Source: JAFNGF01 sp964567045
GTDB lineage: Bacteria; Planctomycetota; Phycisphaerae; Sedimentisphaerales; Anaerobacaceae
DNA: 64,000 bases
Direction of reading: 5' to 3'
Assembly: GCA_964567045.1 (NCBI GenBank)
Contig: CAZMLE010000013.1
Coordinates: 1-64,000 of the forward strand
The translations under genes were made by a program, and so were the position numbers. This document shows positions 49,409 through 57,272 of this stretch, piece by piece; within the stretch, counting starts at the first letter, position 1; the number at the start of each line of letters is the position of its first letter. The notes beneath the pieces were generated by a model. It had not been told where the DNA came from and did no database searches. It worked only from the letters and a program-made list of their open reading frames with translations.

Positions 49409-49432
49409 TCCGCTTGGGGATGCCTAACGGCA
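49409..49432 (+). repeat. Family E 24-base repeat, copy 5 (intergenic)
   Basis: Full match, followed by AGATGGGG as for copy 2. It lies 37 bases from the histidine kinase stop. Confidence 0.9.
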
Positions 49433-49469
49433 GATGGGGTTGCTATTCTGGAAATTAGCCCCTGTTGTG

Positions 49470-51554
49470 TTACGCCCTGCGAGCGGTCAAGCCGACTCTG
49501 AAGATTGCTCCTGTGGGCTTAGCGGTAAGGATTTCCACAAAGCCGTTGTGTGCCTGAGCAAATTTTTTCACAAGTGCCAATCCCAGGCCCGTGCCGGCAG
49601 TTTCACGAGTAGCTTCGCAGCCGCAGCGATAGAACTGCTCAAAGACTTTCTTTCGCTGGCGATGCGGCACGCCCGGGCCATGGTCTTCGACCTCAATCGT
49701 GACGAATTGAGCGTCACTTGCGGTCCGAACCGTAATAGTTCTGTCCTCGGCGCTGCGTGCGTACTTGATTGCGTTATCCAGCAGATTGACCACTATCTGA
49801 GTGACAGCATCGCGGTCAAAAGCCGCTTGCGTAAGCTCACCGAATTCCTTCCTTATAGAAAAGCCGTTCTCTGCCGCGTAAGGCGTCATCATTTCGACAA
49901 CCTCTGCGATACAGGCGTTGATGTCACCGAGGCTGAACGTATACTTTTTCCGGCCTCTCTGGATTCTGGAAAAGTCCAGCACGTTCTCTATTAGTCGGCT
50001 GAGCCTTTCGCTTTCCTGCCGCATGCTTTTGTAGTATTCAGTCAGCTTGTCTTTAGACTTCACCCAGTTCTTTTCCAGCATTTCCGAGTACATCCGGATT
50101 GATGTCAGTGGCGTTCTAAGCTCGTGTGAGACAGCCGATATGAAGTCGTCCTTTTTTTGTGCCAGTTTGATTTGTGCCCGTGCGGCCAGCCACAAGCTAC
50201 CCAGTGCCAGCGTTACCGCCAGAAGCACCACCGTAATAATGCTGAAATACCAGTTTCGAATCTGACTTATCTGTTTAGCTATCCAGGCAGGATCGGCCTC
50301 TTTGAGCTTTAATATCAAGTCCCCAAAGCCAAAGTCCAATACGGCGGTGTAAGCCGCTGCTTTGTCAACATCACCCTCTACCGTTCCGGCACCTGTTGTT
50401 TGAACCAACTCGAAGGTCATTCCTTCACGCATGAATCGCTCTGCGGATTCCTGGACTTCCGCGATTAGCTGTTTTTCATTGAGTTGAAATCCCTGCAACA
50501 AATGTCTATCTTCGATTTGCACGTGCCGCAGCAGAAAAACCTGTCCTCCAAATACAGATTGTTGAGCGTCCTTGCTGGGAACAACCAAAGGCACGAATGG
50601 CTCGATCCGAATCTGCACGGTTTCAGTTTGGCCCGGCTCGCCAGGTCCGCTTGCGGCCGATTGCTGAGCAGGAGGCTGGGCCGTATGCTGCAGCTCTCGC
50701 ACGTCACCTCGAGCTACTTCTGCCTGGACAGCCGGTCTTTGGCGCATTAACTTGCTTTGCGCTTCAAGCTCCTGGCTCTGAATCCGCTGTCGCGCGTCCT
50801 CGGCGGCTGTCCGCTGCCGGACTTGATCGGTGTTCTGAGCTACGTTAGAGGTCACGAGTGAACGTGGCTGGTTAATAACCTGCGTTTGCCCAGACACATC
50901 CCGGAAGCTCTCGATGGTATATTCTTTCTTGCGACTGGCTTTGGCCTGAGTTTGTTGCTCTTTGCCTTCGGTGACTTTTTGGTCTTTGCTGAGTCCCTTC
51001 GTATCGGCCCAGAAAGAATCTGAGGCAGGTTTTGCAGACGGATATGACATTGCGGACACGCTGGAAGGAAACTTGAATCCACCCGAAGCGGAGCTCAACG
51101 CAGGCAGCAGGTTCTGCTTGATGTTGTTTAGGTAAGCATCGACCTTGCCGGCTTGCTCGTCTTGCCGGCCCTGTCGCAATTGTTCTGCCCTATAGTACGG
51201 AGTGACAATAGTACCGTCCGGCTCGACCTGAAAGTTGCCATACGCCAGGTCGTTCTCCAGCCGGTTGCCCAGCGGCGAACGCAGCAACGGCATCTGTTGC
51301 TGATCGGCCACCACGTTCTCAGGCACATAGTAGTATTGGTAGTCAGTCCAGGGACGCTGTTGTTCTCTCTGCATAAACTCATCCAGCTTTCGTTTGACGT
51401 CCTGCCGGATTTGTTCCGCCACTTCGGCGAATTGGCCCAGCCGGGCCCCCTCCAGTCCCTGTGCCCGTATCTCGATGGCGCGGTATCCCAGCCAGCACAA
51501 TCCGCACACAGCAGAAAGAATTATCGCAGACAGAATAGATAGGCGTACGTACAT
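49470..51554 (-). CDS. Membrane sensor histidine kinase
   Basis: A 694-residue kinase. An N-terminal membrane helix (LSILSAIILSAVCGLCWLGYRA) begins a long extracytoplasmic region of about 400 residues rich in Gln/Ala/Ser. A second helix (YFSIITVVLLAVTLALGSLWL) follows at about residue 440. The HisKA domain has the phospho-accepting His in AVSHELRTPLTSIRMYSEML. The HATPase domain has NLLDNAIKYA (N box), VEDHGPGVP (G1) and GTGLGLALVKKFA (G2). The response regulator gene ends 47 bases before its start on the same strand, so the two form one operon. The low-complexity region contains SLVTSNVAQN, a possible relic of family F. The ligand is unknown. Confidence 0.92.
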   Translation of the reverse strand: MYVRLSILSAIILSAVCGLCWLGYRAIEIRAQGLEGARLGQFAEVAEQIRQDVKRKLDEFMQREQQRPWTDYQYYYVPENVVADQQQMPLLRSPLGNRLENDLAYGNFQVEPDGTIVTPYYRAEQLRQGRQDEQAGKVDAYLNNIKQNLLPALSSASGGFKFPSSVSAMSYPSAKPASDSFWADTKGLSKDQKVTEGKEQQTQAKASRKKEYTIESFRDVSGQTQVINQPRSLVTSNVAQNTDQVRQRTAAEDARQRIQSQELEAQSKLMRQRPAVQAEVARGDVRELQHTAQPPAQQSAASGPGEPGQTETVQIRIEPFVPLVVPSKDAQQSVFGGQVFLLRHVQIEDRHLLQGFQLNEKQLIAEVQESAERFMREGMTFELVQTTGAGTVEGDVDKAAAYTAVLDFGFGDLILKLKEADPAWIAKQISQIRNWYFSIITVVLLAVTLALGSLWLAARAQIKLAQKKDDFISAVSHELRTPLTSIRMYSEMLEKNWVKSKDKLTEYYKSMRQESERLSRLIENVLDFSRIQRGRKKYTFSLGDINACIAEVVEMMTPYAAENGFSIRKEFGELTQAAFDRDAVTQIVVNLLDNAIKYARSAEDRTITVRTASDAQFVTIEVEDHGPGVPHRQRKKVFEQFYRCGCEATRETAGTGLGLALVKKFAQAHNGFVEILTAKPTGAIFRVGLTARRA

Positions 51555-51560
51555 TTAATG

Positions 51561-51582
51561 TTCCCGCAAAGCGGGGTCCCTG
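51561..51582 (-). repeat. Family C palindromic repeat, copy 7 (intergenic, regulator-kinase)
   Basis: TTCCCGCAAAGCGGGG and TCCCTG, between the response regulator stop and the kinase start, 6 bases from the kinase ATG and therefore covering its ribosome-binding region. Confidence 0.8.
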
Positions 51583-51601
51583 CTTCTATCGACCTCGGCA
51601 A

Positions 51602-52300
51602 CTAAACTTCATACTTATAGCCTGCACCTCTGACCGTCTTGATGATCGTTGGATTAGCAGTGTCCGGCTCGATTTTGCTCCTTAGCTTTGCGATGTGCAT
51701 ATCCATTGTTCTGGTGCCTAAATCGGTCAACGTATCGTGCCAGACTTCTTTATACAGTTCTTCTCTGCTGATGACCCGATTCGGATTGGCGGCAAAATAC
51801 TGAATGATTGCTGCCTCGCGTTTGGTGATTTCTATTTCTTTATCCTTGCGTCTGGCTTTAAGTGCTCCGACATCGATATCCAAATCTGCAAACCTGAAAG
51901 TCTGACCGACCGCTCGCGCAGGATCTGTTCTTCGCAACACGGCCCTAATTCTTGCCAGCATTTCTGCGAGCGAAAACGGCTTGGTAATGTAGTCATCGGC
52001 GCCCAGGTCCAGCCCCTTTATTCTTTCTTTTTCTTGTCCTCTGGCCGTCACCATAATAATAGGGGTCTGCAGGGCGTTCTGCCGCCATATAGAGCACAGT
52101 TGCTCGCCGCTAATTTTCGGCAGCATCAGGTCAAGCAGAATCAAATCAAACTTACCCTCGCTTACAATGCGTTTTGCCTCCAGCCCGTCTACGGCCGGCG
52201 TGACCGTAAAGCCGTGAAACTCGAGAAAATCTATTAGGGCAGTCCGAATTTTCTGCTCATCTTCAACTACCAGTATGTGCGCATTTTCTTCCGAAGCCAT
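51602..52300 (-). CDS. OmpR/PhoB-type response regulator
   Basis: A 232-residue regulator. Receiver domain (about 8-120): ILVVEDEQKIRTALIDFL with acidic pair, phospho-accepting Asp in DLILLDLMLP, Thr in IIMVTARG, and Lys in DYITKPFS. A winged-helix domain follows (about 135-230): ITKREAAIIQYFAANPNRVI, WHDTLTDLGTRTMDMHIAKL and IKTVRGAGYKYEV. I prefer ATG 52300 because GAGGA precedes it; an ATG four codons upstream is possible. It is co-transcribed with the kinase. Confidence 0.94.
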   Translation of the reverse strand: MASEENAHILVVEDEQKIRTALIDFLEFHGFTVTPAVDGLEAKRIVSEGKFDLILLDLMLPKISGEQLCSIWRQNALQTPIIMVTARGQEKERIKGLDLGADDYITKPFSLAEMLARIRAVLRRTDPARAVGQTFRFADLDIDVGALKARRKDKEIEITKREAAIIQYFAANPNRVISREELYKEVWHDTLTDLGTRTMDMHIAKLRSKIEPDTANPTIIKTVRGAGYKYEV

Positions 52301-52349
52301 ATATATCCTCATTTATATTATAAGCCAAACTTGGGCATAGGATTCGTAA

Positions 52350-52505
52350 ATGTTTTGTAAAAAAAGAATGAAGAACCGAACACAAACGTTCATACTTGCC
52401 GCTGCGACAACCGCCTTATTGACTGCTGGCGTTATCGCTGAGGCCCGGTTGCGGAAAAATGAAGTTGCTTCGGTAGCCTCATGTTGTATGATATTCGCAA
52501 AATAA
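52350..52505 (+). other. Possible small membrane-peptide frame
   Basis: A 51-codon open frame (ATG at 52350 or 52368) encodes one hydrophobic segment (FILAAATTALLTAGVIAEA). There is no good ribosome-binding site and no recognised family. It could equally be upstream non-coding sequence of the nucleoside hydrolase. Confidence 0.25.
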
Positions 52506-52542
52506 CTTCACAAAAAAGAGTTTTAAGATTGGGAGAGCAATT

Positions 52543-53685
52543 ATGTCTGAGAGAAAGCTTTCAACCACGGCAGAACCTGAAGGATTAGTTCTAAGGGTAA
52601 ATTTGGTGTGGGTTGTGCTTCTGGGGATTCTGGCATCATTTCTGATGGCGGATAGTTTCGGTGCTTCCGACCGCGATTCGGCTTCTTCCCGCCCTGCCCT
52701 GCCTGTCCCGAGCGAAGTCGAGGGAAGCGGAGCCGAAGGGAAGGCAAAAATACCCGTTATTTTTGACACCGACATCTGCGACGATATCGACGATACGTGG
52801 GCACTGGTTTTGCTCCTTCAGTCGCCCGAGTTCGATGTTAAATTGATCACGACCGCGGTGGGCAACACCGAAGCTAAGGCAAAAGTTGTAGCCAGGCTTC
52901 TGGAGATTGCAGGCAGAACAGATATTCCGGTGGGTATTGGATTGCAGCACCATAAAAATGAGCACAGGCAAACGCTGTGGGCAAAAGATTATGATCTGTC
53001 GTCGTATCGCGGCACCGTTTATCGCGACGGTGTGCAGGCAATCGTTGATACTATTATGAAATCTTCAAGGCCGATAAAGGTAGTTGCCACCGGCCCTCTG
53101 CCCAATATCGCGGCGGCGCTTGAGCGCGAGCCTCGGATAGCTGACAGGGGGCAGTTTGTCGGGATGCACGGCAGTATCCGCCGGGGATACGGCGGCAGCA
53201 CCACGCCCAACGGAGAGTATAATGTCAAGGCGTTTGTCAAGGCCGCGCAAAAGGTCTTTACCGCCGGCTGGGATGTCACCATCACGCCGCTGGATACCTG
53301 CGGCATAGTGCAGCTAAAGGATCAAAAATATCAAAAAGTCTGCGATAGCAGAAACCCCTTGACGCGGGCGTTAATTGAAAACTATCGGGTCTGGTACAGG
53401 CGAGGGATACTGGATGAGCACAAGGATTTGAGCCAGGCAGAGGTCGACAAAATGGTCGCTGAAAAAGTCGATTCCAGCAGCACAACGCTTTTCGACACGG
53501 TGGCCATTTATCTGGCTATGTCCACCGAATTGGTGAAGATGGAAAAGCTGCCGATCATAGTTACGGACGACGGTTACACAAGAATAGACGATAAAGGCAA
53601 AGTCATTAACTGCGCAACCGAGTGGAAAGATTTAGGCGCCTTTGAGGATTTCTTAGTTGATAGATTAACGCGGGTAAAGCGCTAA
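52543..53685 (+). CDS. Exported or membrane-anchored nucleoside hydrolase
   Basis: A 380-residue inosine/uridine-preferring nucleoside hydrolase-like protein that cleaves the N-glycosidic bond of ribonucleosides. The calcium-binding signature is VIFDTDICDDIDDTWAL, followed by TTAVGNTEAKA and PLPNIAAALEREP; GMHGSIRRGYGG is in the middle. An N-terminal hydrophobic helix (NLVWVVLLGILASFLMADSF) suggests export. Between the helix and the catalytic domain a family G repeat (52691-52740) adds ALPVPSEVEGSGAEG. The next genes encode ribokinase and a ribose-type ABC transporter: together they could release, import and phosphorylate ribose from nucleosides. Confidence 0.87.
   Translation: MSERKLSTTAEPEGLVLRVNLVWVVLLGILASFLMADSFGASDRDSASSRPALPVPSEVEGSGAEGKAKIPVIFDTDICDDIDDTWALVLLLQSPEFDVKLITTAVGNTEAKAKVVARLLEIAGRTDIPVGIGLQHHKNEHRQTLWAKDYDLSSYRGTVYRDGVQAIVDTIMKSSRPIKVVATGPLPNIAAALEREPRIADRGQFVGMHGSIRRGYGGSTTPNGEYNVKAFVKAAQKVFTAGWDVTITPLDTCGIVQLKDQKYQKVCDSRNPLTRALIENYRVWYRRGILDEHKDLSQAEVDKMVAEKVDSSSTTLFDTVAIYLAMSTELVKMEKLPIIVTDDGYTRIDDKGKVINCATEWKDLGAFEDFLVDRLTRVKR
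52691..52740 (+). repeat. Family G repeat (in CDS)
   Basis: Contains CCTGTCCCGAGCGAAGTCGA and GGGAAGCGGAGCCGAAGGG. Related fragments occur at about 17037-17079, 36905-36965, 46313-46357 and 59488-59514. Confidence 0.65.
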
Positions 53686-53723
53686 CGTGCGTTTGGGCCG
53701 GCGCGTTTGGTGAGGGGCGAAAA

Positions 53724-54665
53724 ATTAGACGAGGCAAACCCAAAATTGTCGTGGTCGGCAGCTCCAACATGGACTTGGTAGTAAAATCCGCCAGGATTCC
53801 TTCCGTCGGCGAAACTATCCTGGGCGGAGATTTCATAATGAATCCCGGCGGCAAAGGCGCAAACCAGGCGGTGGCAGCCGCTAAACTGGGGGCAGAGGTT
53901 TACTTTGTGGCCAAGTTGGGCGACGATATTTTCGGAGCACAATCTCTTGAGAGCTTCAAACAGGAAAAAGTTGTTACTAAATACGTTAAGCAAACTCAAG
54001 AGGCTCCATCCGGCGTAGCTTTAATTATGGTTGATGGCAGCGGCAATAATATTATTGTTGTAGCCCCGGGCGCGAACCAGAAGTTGTCCCCGAAAGACGT
54101 CAAAGAGGCCGAACCCGACATAGCCTCATCTGGCTGTGTTGTTGCTCAGCTTGAAGTGCCGCTGGAAACGGTTGAGTTCGCCGCCCACTTAGCCAATACT
54201 TCAGGGGTGTCCTTTATTCTGGACCCCGCGCCTGCGCAAAAGCTGAAGCCAGAGCTTCTGCAGATGATCGATGTGCTCAAACCAAATGAAACGGAAGCGC
54301 AAATTCTTACGGGCGTAAAAGTGACAGGCGAAGATTCGGCGAGGGCCGCTGCCAAAAATCTGTTAGAGCAAGGCGTAAAAGCAGTTGTCTTAACTATGGG
54401 AGCCAATGGTTTTCTGCTGGCTAACCTCGACCAGATGCGATTTGTCCCTGCGATTAAGGTAAATGCCGTTGATGCCACCGCTGCGGGAGACGCTTTTACA
54501 GGAAGTCTGGCAGTCGGCCTGGCTCGAGGGCATGGGCTTTTCGAGGCAGCTTGCTTTGCCAACTATGTGGCTGCTTTATCCGTCACTAAGATGGGTGCGC
54601 AGTCTTCCATGCCGAATAGGCAAGAAGTGGAGAGTTTTATCAAAGAAAGGCACTTAAAGGAGTGA
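53724..54665 (+). CDS. rbsK: Ribokinase (PfkB family), with probable non-standard start
   Basis: A PfkB-family sugar kinase: GSSNMDLVVKSARIPSVGET, GGKGANQAVAAAKLGA, and the late DATAAGDAFTGSLAVGLA with the catalytic Asp. The first conventional in-frame start (GTG 53751) would delete part of the first strand, whose conserved sequence KPKIVVVGSSN begins earlier. There is no ATG, GTG or TTG in frame between the nucleoside hydrolase stop and 53751. An ATT at 53724, six bases after GAGGGG, would give MRRGKPKIVVVGSS. I therefore mark the start there, tentatively. It phosphorylates ribose or a related sugar and is followed after 3 bases by the binding protein gene. Confidence 0.78.
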   Translation: MRRGKPKIVVVGSSNMDLVVKSARIPSVGETILGGDFIMNPGGKGANQAVAAAKLGAEVYFVAKLGDDIFGAQSLESFKQEKVVTKYVKQTQEAPSGVALIMVDGSGNNIIVVAPGANQKLSPKDVKEAEPDIASSGCVVAQLEVPLETVEFAAHLANTSGVSFILDPAPAQKLKPELLQMIDVLKPNETEAQILTGVKVTGEDSARAAAKNLLEQGVKAVVLTMGANGFLLANLDQMRFVPAIKVNAVDATAAGDAFTGSLAVGLARGHGLFEAACFANYVAALSVTKMGAQSSMPNRQEVESFIKERHLKE

Positions 54666-54668
54666 GCG

Positions 54669-55622
54669 ATGAGAAACGGTAAAAATCTCGTGGTGCACAC
54701 ATTTATCCTGGGTGTGGCTTTTTTATGTGTGCTGTCGGCCGGCTGCAAGTTGCGTGAGACGGCCAAGCCGAAGGTTGCTCTGGTTATGAAATCGCTGGCC
54801 AACGAATTTTTCAAGACCATGGCTGACGGTGCTCGCAAGCATCAAGCCGAGCACGCTGACGAGTATGAGCTTGCCGTCGTTGGCATCAAAAATGAGCTGG
54901 ATGTCGCCCAGCAGATACAGTTCGTTGAGCTGATGATTGCCCAGCGGGTGAACGCCATAGTGATTGCTCCTGCCGATTCCAAAGCCCTGGTGCCGGTTTG
55001 TAAGCGAGCGATGGATGCAGGGATTATCGTGGTCAACATCGATAACAAGTTCGACGAAACTGTGCTCGCGGATAAGGGCGTCAAGATTCCGTTTGTCGGG
55101 CCGGACAATCGCAAGGGTGCAAGACTTGCCAGCGAGTATCTGGCTAAAAAACTAAAACCAGGCGACGACGTGGCAATTATCGAAGGAGCGCCCAATACCT
55201 TCAACGGAATCCAGCGCAGACTCGGCTTCGAGGATGCAATGAAGGCGGCGGGAATGGACATCGTCAGCTCCCAGTCGGGCTATTGGGAAATGGAAAAGGC
55301 TAATCAAGTCGTATCCGGCATTATCATCGAGCATCCCCAGCTTAAGGCTGTTCTCTGCTCCAACGACAGCATGGCGCTTGGTGCTCTTGCCGCCCTGAAA
55401 TCTGCCGGCAAGTCCGCTGATGTTCTGGTAGTCGGCTTCGATAATATCTCAGCGGTGCAGAAATTGCTCAAGGCCGGAGAAATTATCTGTACCATCGATC
55501 AGCACGCGGATAAATTGGCGATATATGGCATCGAGTATGCCCTTGAAATGCTCAAGAATAAGTCCCTGCCGGCAGACAGGGAAACTCCGGTCGATCTTAT
55601 CACGGCAGAAACCCTCAAATGA
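54669..55622 (+). CDS. rbsB: Sugar ABC transporter substrate-binding lipoprotein (RbsB-like)
   Basis: A 317-residue periplasmic-binding protein of the ribose/galactose class. A lipoprotein signal ends in LSAGC (Cys26). KVALVMKSLANEFFKTMADG begins the first lobe, MIAQRVNAIVIAPADSKALV and VNIDNKF follow, and CSNDSMALGALAALKSAGK with VVGFDNI are typical hinge and second-lobe motifs. It delivers ribose or a similar sugar to RbsA/RbsC. Its stop overlaps the rbsA start (ATGA). Confidence 0.92.
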   Translation: MRNGKNLVVHTFILGVAFLCVLSAGCKLRETAKPKVALVMKSLANEFFKTMADGARKHQAEHADEYELAVVGIKNELDVAQQIQFVELMIAQRVNAIVIAPADSKALVPVCKRAMDAGIIVVNIDNKFDETVLADKGVKIPFVGPDNRKGARLASEYLAKKLKPGDDVAIIEGAPNTFNGIQRRLGFEDAMKAAGMDIVSSQSGYWEMEKANQVVSGIIIEHPQLKAVLCSNDSMALGALAALKSAGKSADVLVVGFDNISAVQKLLKAGEIICTIDQHADKLAIYGIEYALEMLKNKSLPADRETPVDLITAETLK

Positions 55623-57187
55623 CCTCCACGACCGGCAAAATGCTGCTGGAAGCTTGCCGAATCAGCAAGTCATTTCCAGGTGTGCAGGCCCTATCTGAAG
55701 TTGACTTCGATCTGAGACCAGGTGAAGTTCACGCTCTGGTGGGCGAAAACGGCGCCGGTAAAAGTACCCTGACCCGGGTTATAGCGGGAGTTGAACAGCC
55801 GGACGCCGGGCAGATGCTCCTTTACGGCCCGCCCCGGCATCTCACGCCGAAAGGTGGAGCGGCGGGCCAACCCTATAAACCGCAAAGTAGGGCGGACGCC
55901 GAAGCTCGCGGCATCCGAATGGTGATGCAGGAACTGCACTTAATCGGCAACCTTACGGTCGCGGAGAATATTTTCATCGAGAAACTGCCCAATACGTTCG
56001 GAGTCATCAATTATGGCAAGCTCAACGCTGCCGCAAGTGAAATCATGCAGCAGGTGGGTCTGGGTGACGTTGACCCGGCTGCGCCGGTGAGGACTCTGGG
56101 CATTGGTCAGCAGCAGATGGTTGAGATTGCCGCGGGCCTGTCACAGCGATGCCGAATCCTGGCGCTGGATGAGCCAACTGCGTCACTGACCGATAAAGAG
56201 ATAGAGCTTCTTTTCGCGCAAATAGGCAACCTCAAGGCAACGGGCGTCGGCATTATTTATATTTCTCACCGCATTGAAGAAGTGACGCGCATAGCCGACC
56301 GCGTAACGGTCCTGCGGGATGGAAAGGTTATTGCGACGCGAGCAACCGGTGAATTGGGCATAGATGAGATTATTCGGATGATGGTGGGACGAGATTTGGA
56401 CAGGGTTCATCTGCGTCATAGCGGCGCGCCGGGGAAGGCGGCCCTTAGCGTAGTAGGACTTTGCCTGGGCGACAAAGTCAAGGATGTCACTTTTGCGGTT
56501 CGCCGCGGCGAAATACTCGGCTTTGCAGGATTGGTTGGCTCAGGCCGCACCGAAACGATGCGGGCGATATTCGCAGCAGACCGCCCCGATGCCGGCCAAA
56601 TCTGCCTGCAGGGGTCGAACCGACCGGCCAGAATCAACAAGCCCAGTGACGCGGTTCGCAGCGGCATAGCTTTTTTGACCGAGGATCGCAAAGAGCAGGG
56701 GCTGCTTCTGCCGCTTTCTGTGCGGGTGAATATTTCGCTGACGCGGTTGTTGGATGTGAGCCGGTTCGGCTGGATAAACACGTCACGAGAGCGGGATGTT
56801 GCCGGCAAGTATGCTGCCGTTTTGTCGGTGCGATATTCATCGCCTGAGCAGCCTTGCAGTCAGTTGAGCGGCGGCAACCAGCAGAAAGTCGTCATCGCTA
56901 AATGGTTGTATAAAGATTCTGATGTGCTTATTTTTGATGAGCCGACGCGGGGCATTGACGTGGGCACGAAGTTTGAAATATACCGGCTGCTGGCGGAACT
57001 GGCAGAAAAAGGAAAAGCCATAATTCTGGTTTCGTCCGACCTTAAAGAGCTTATGGCTGTCTGCGACCGCATCGCGGTAATGTCCGCCGGGCGTTTGGTG
57101 GCGATTTTCAGCCCGGACCAGTGGACCGAGGAAAAAATCATAGCAGCCGCGTTCAGCCAGTACGTTGGTGCCGTAGCGGGCATGTAA
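55619..57187 (+). CDS. rbsA: Sugar ABC transporter ATP-binding protein (RbsA-like), with repeat insertion
   Basis: A 522-residue protein with two ABC domains. Domain 1: Walker A GENGAGKST, Q-loop in VMQELHLIGNLTVAE, a signature region TLGIGQQQMVEIA and Walker B ILALDEPTASL. Domain 2: degenerate Walker A GLVGSGRTE as usual, signature LSGGNQQKVVIAKW, Walker B VLIFDEPTRGID. Between domain 1 strand GQMLLYG and ADAEARGIRMVMQE, a family N palindromic repeat (55825-55870) adds PRHLTPKGGAAGQ. It energises sugar import with RbsC. Starts inside the rbsB stop. Confidence 0.93.
   Translation: MTSTTGKMLLEACRISKSFPGVQALSEVDFDLRPGEVHALVGENGAGKSTLTRVIAGVEQPDAGQMLLYGPPRHLTPKGGAAGQPYKPQSRADAEARGIRMVMQELHLIGNLTVAENIFIEKLPNTFGVINYGKLNAAASEIMQQVGLGDVDPAAPVRTLGIGQQQMVEIAAGLSQRCRILALDEPTASLTDKEIELLFAQIGNLKATGVGIIYISHRIEEVTRIADRVTVLRDGKVIATRATGELGIDEIIRMMVGRDLDRVHLRHSGAPGKAALSVVGLCLGDKVKDVTFAVRRGEILGFAGLVGSGRTETMRAIFAADRPDAGQICLQGSNRPARINKPSDAVRSGIAFLTEDRKEQGLLLPLSVRVNISLTRLLDVSRFGWINTSRERDVAGKYAAVLSVRYSSPEQPCSQLSGGNQQKVVIAKWLYKDSDVLIFDEPTRGIDVGTKFEIYRLLAELAEKGKAIILVSSDLKELMAVCDRIAVMSAGRLVAIFSPDQWTEEKIIAAAFSQYVGAVAGM
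55825..55870 (+). repeat. Family N palindromic repeat, copy 1 (in rbsA)
   Basis: 46 bases with outer arms GGCCCGCC/GGCGGGCC. Copy 2 at 59354-59399 differs at five positions and has the same length. Confidence 0.9.
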
Positions 57188-57201
57188 AATCTTCGGTAAA
57201 A

Positions 57202-57250
57202 CCGCCGAATAAATTCGGCGGCTAAATACTAAAAAAATATTTAGCCCCGC
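57202..57250 (+). repeat. Double palindrome between rbsA and rbsC (family M, copy 3)
   Basis: CCGCCGAATAAATTCGGCGG (57202-57221) is a perfect palindrome. GCTAAATA...TATTTAGC follows (57221-57245), leading into TATTTAGCCCCGC (57238-57250). Such hairpins inside an operon can set the ratio of gene products. Confidence 0.7.
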
Positions 57251-57272
57251 GTTTCACGCAGGGTTGTGGCTG

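Noticed and set aside
48908..49432. Family E copies as a CRISPR array
   Set aside because: Intervals between starts are irregular (191, 247, 63 bases), one interval contains a gene start, one copy is inside a coding region, and no cas gene is present.
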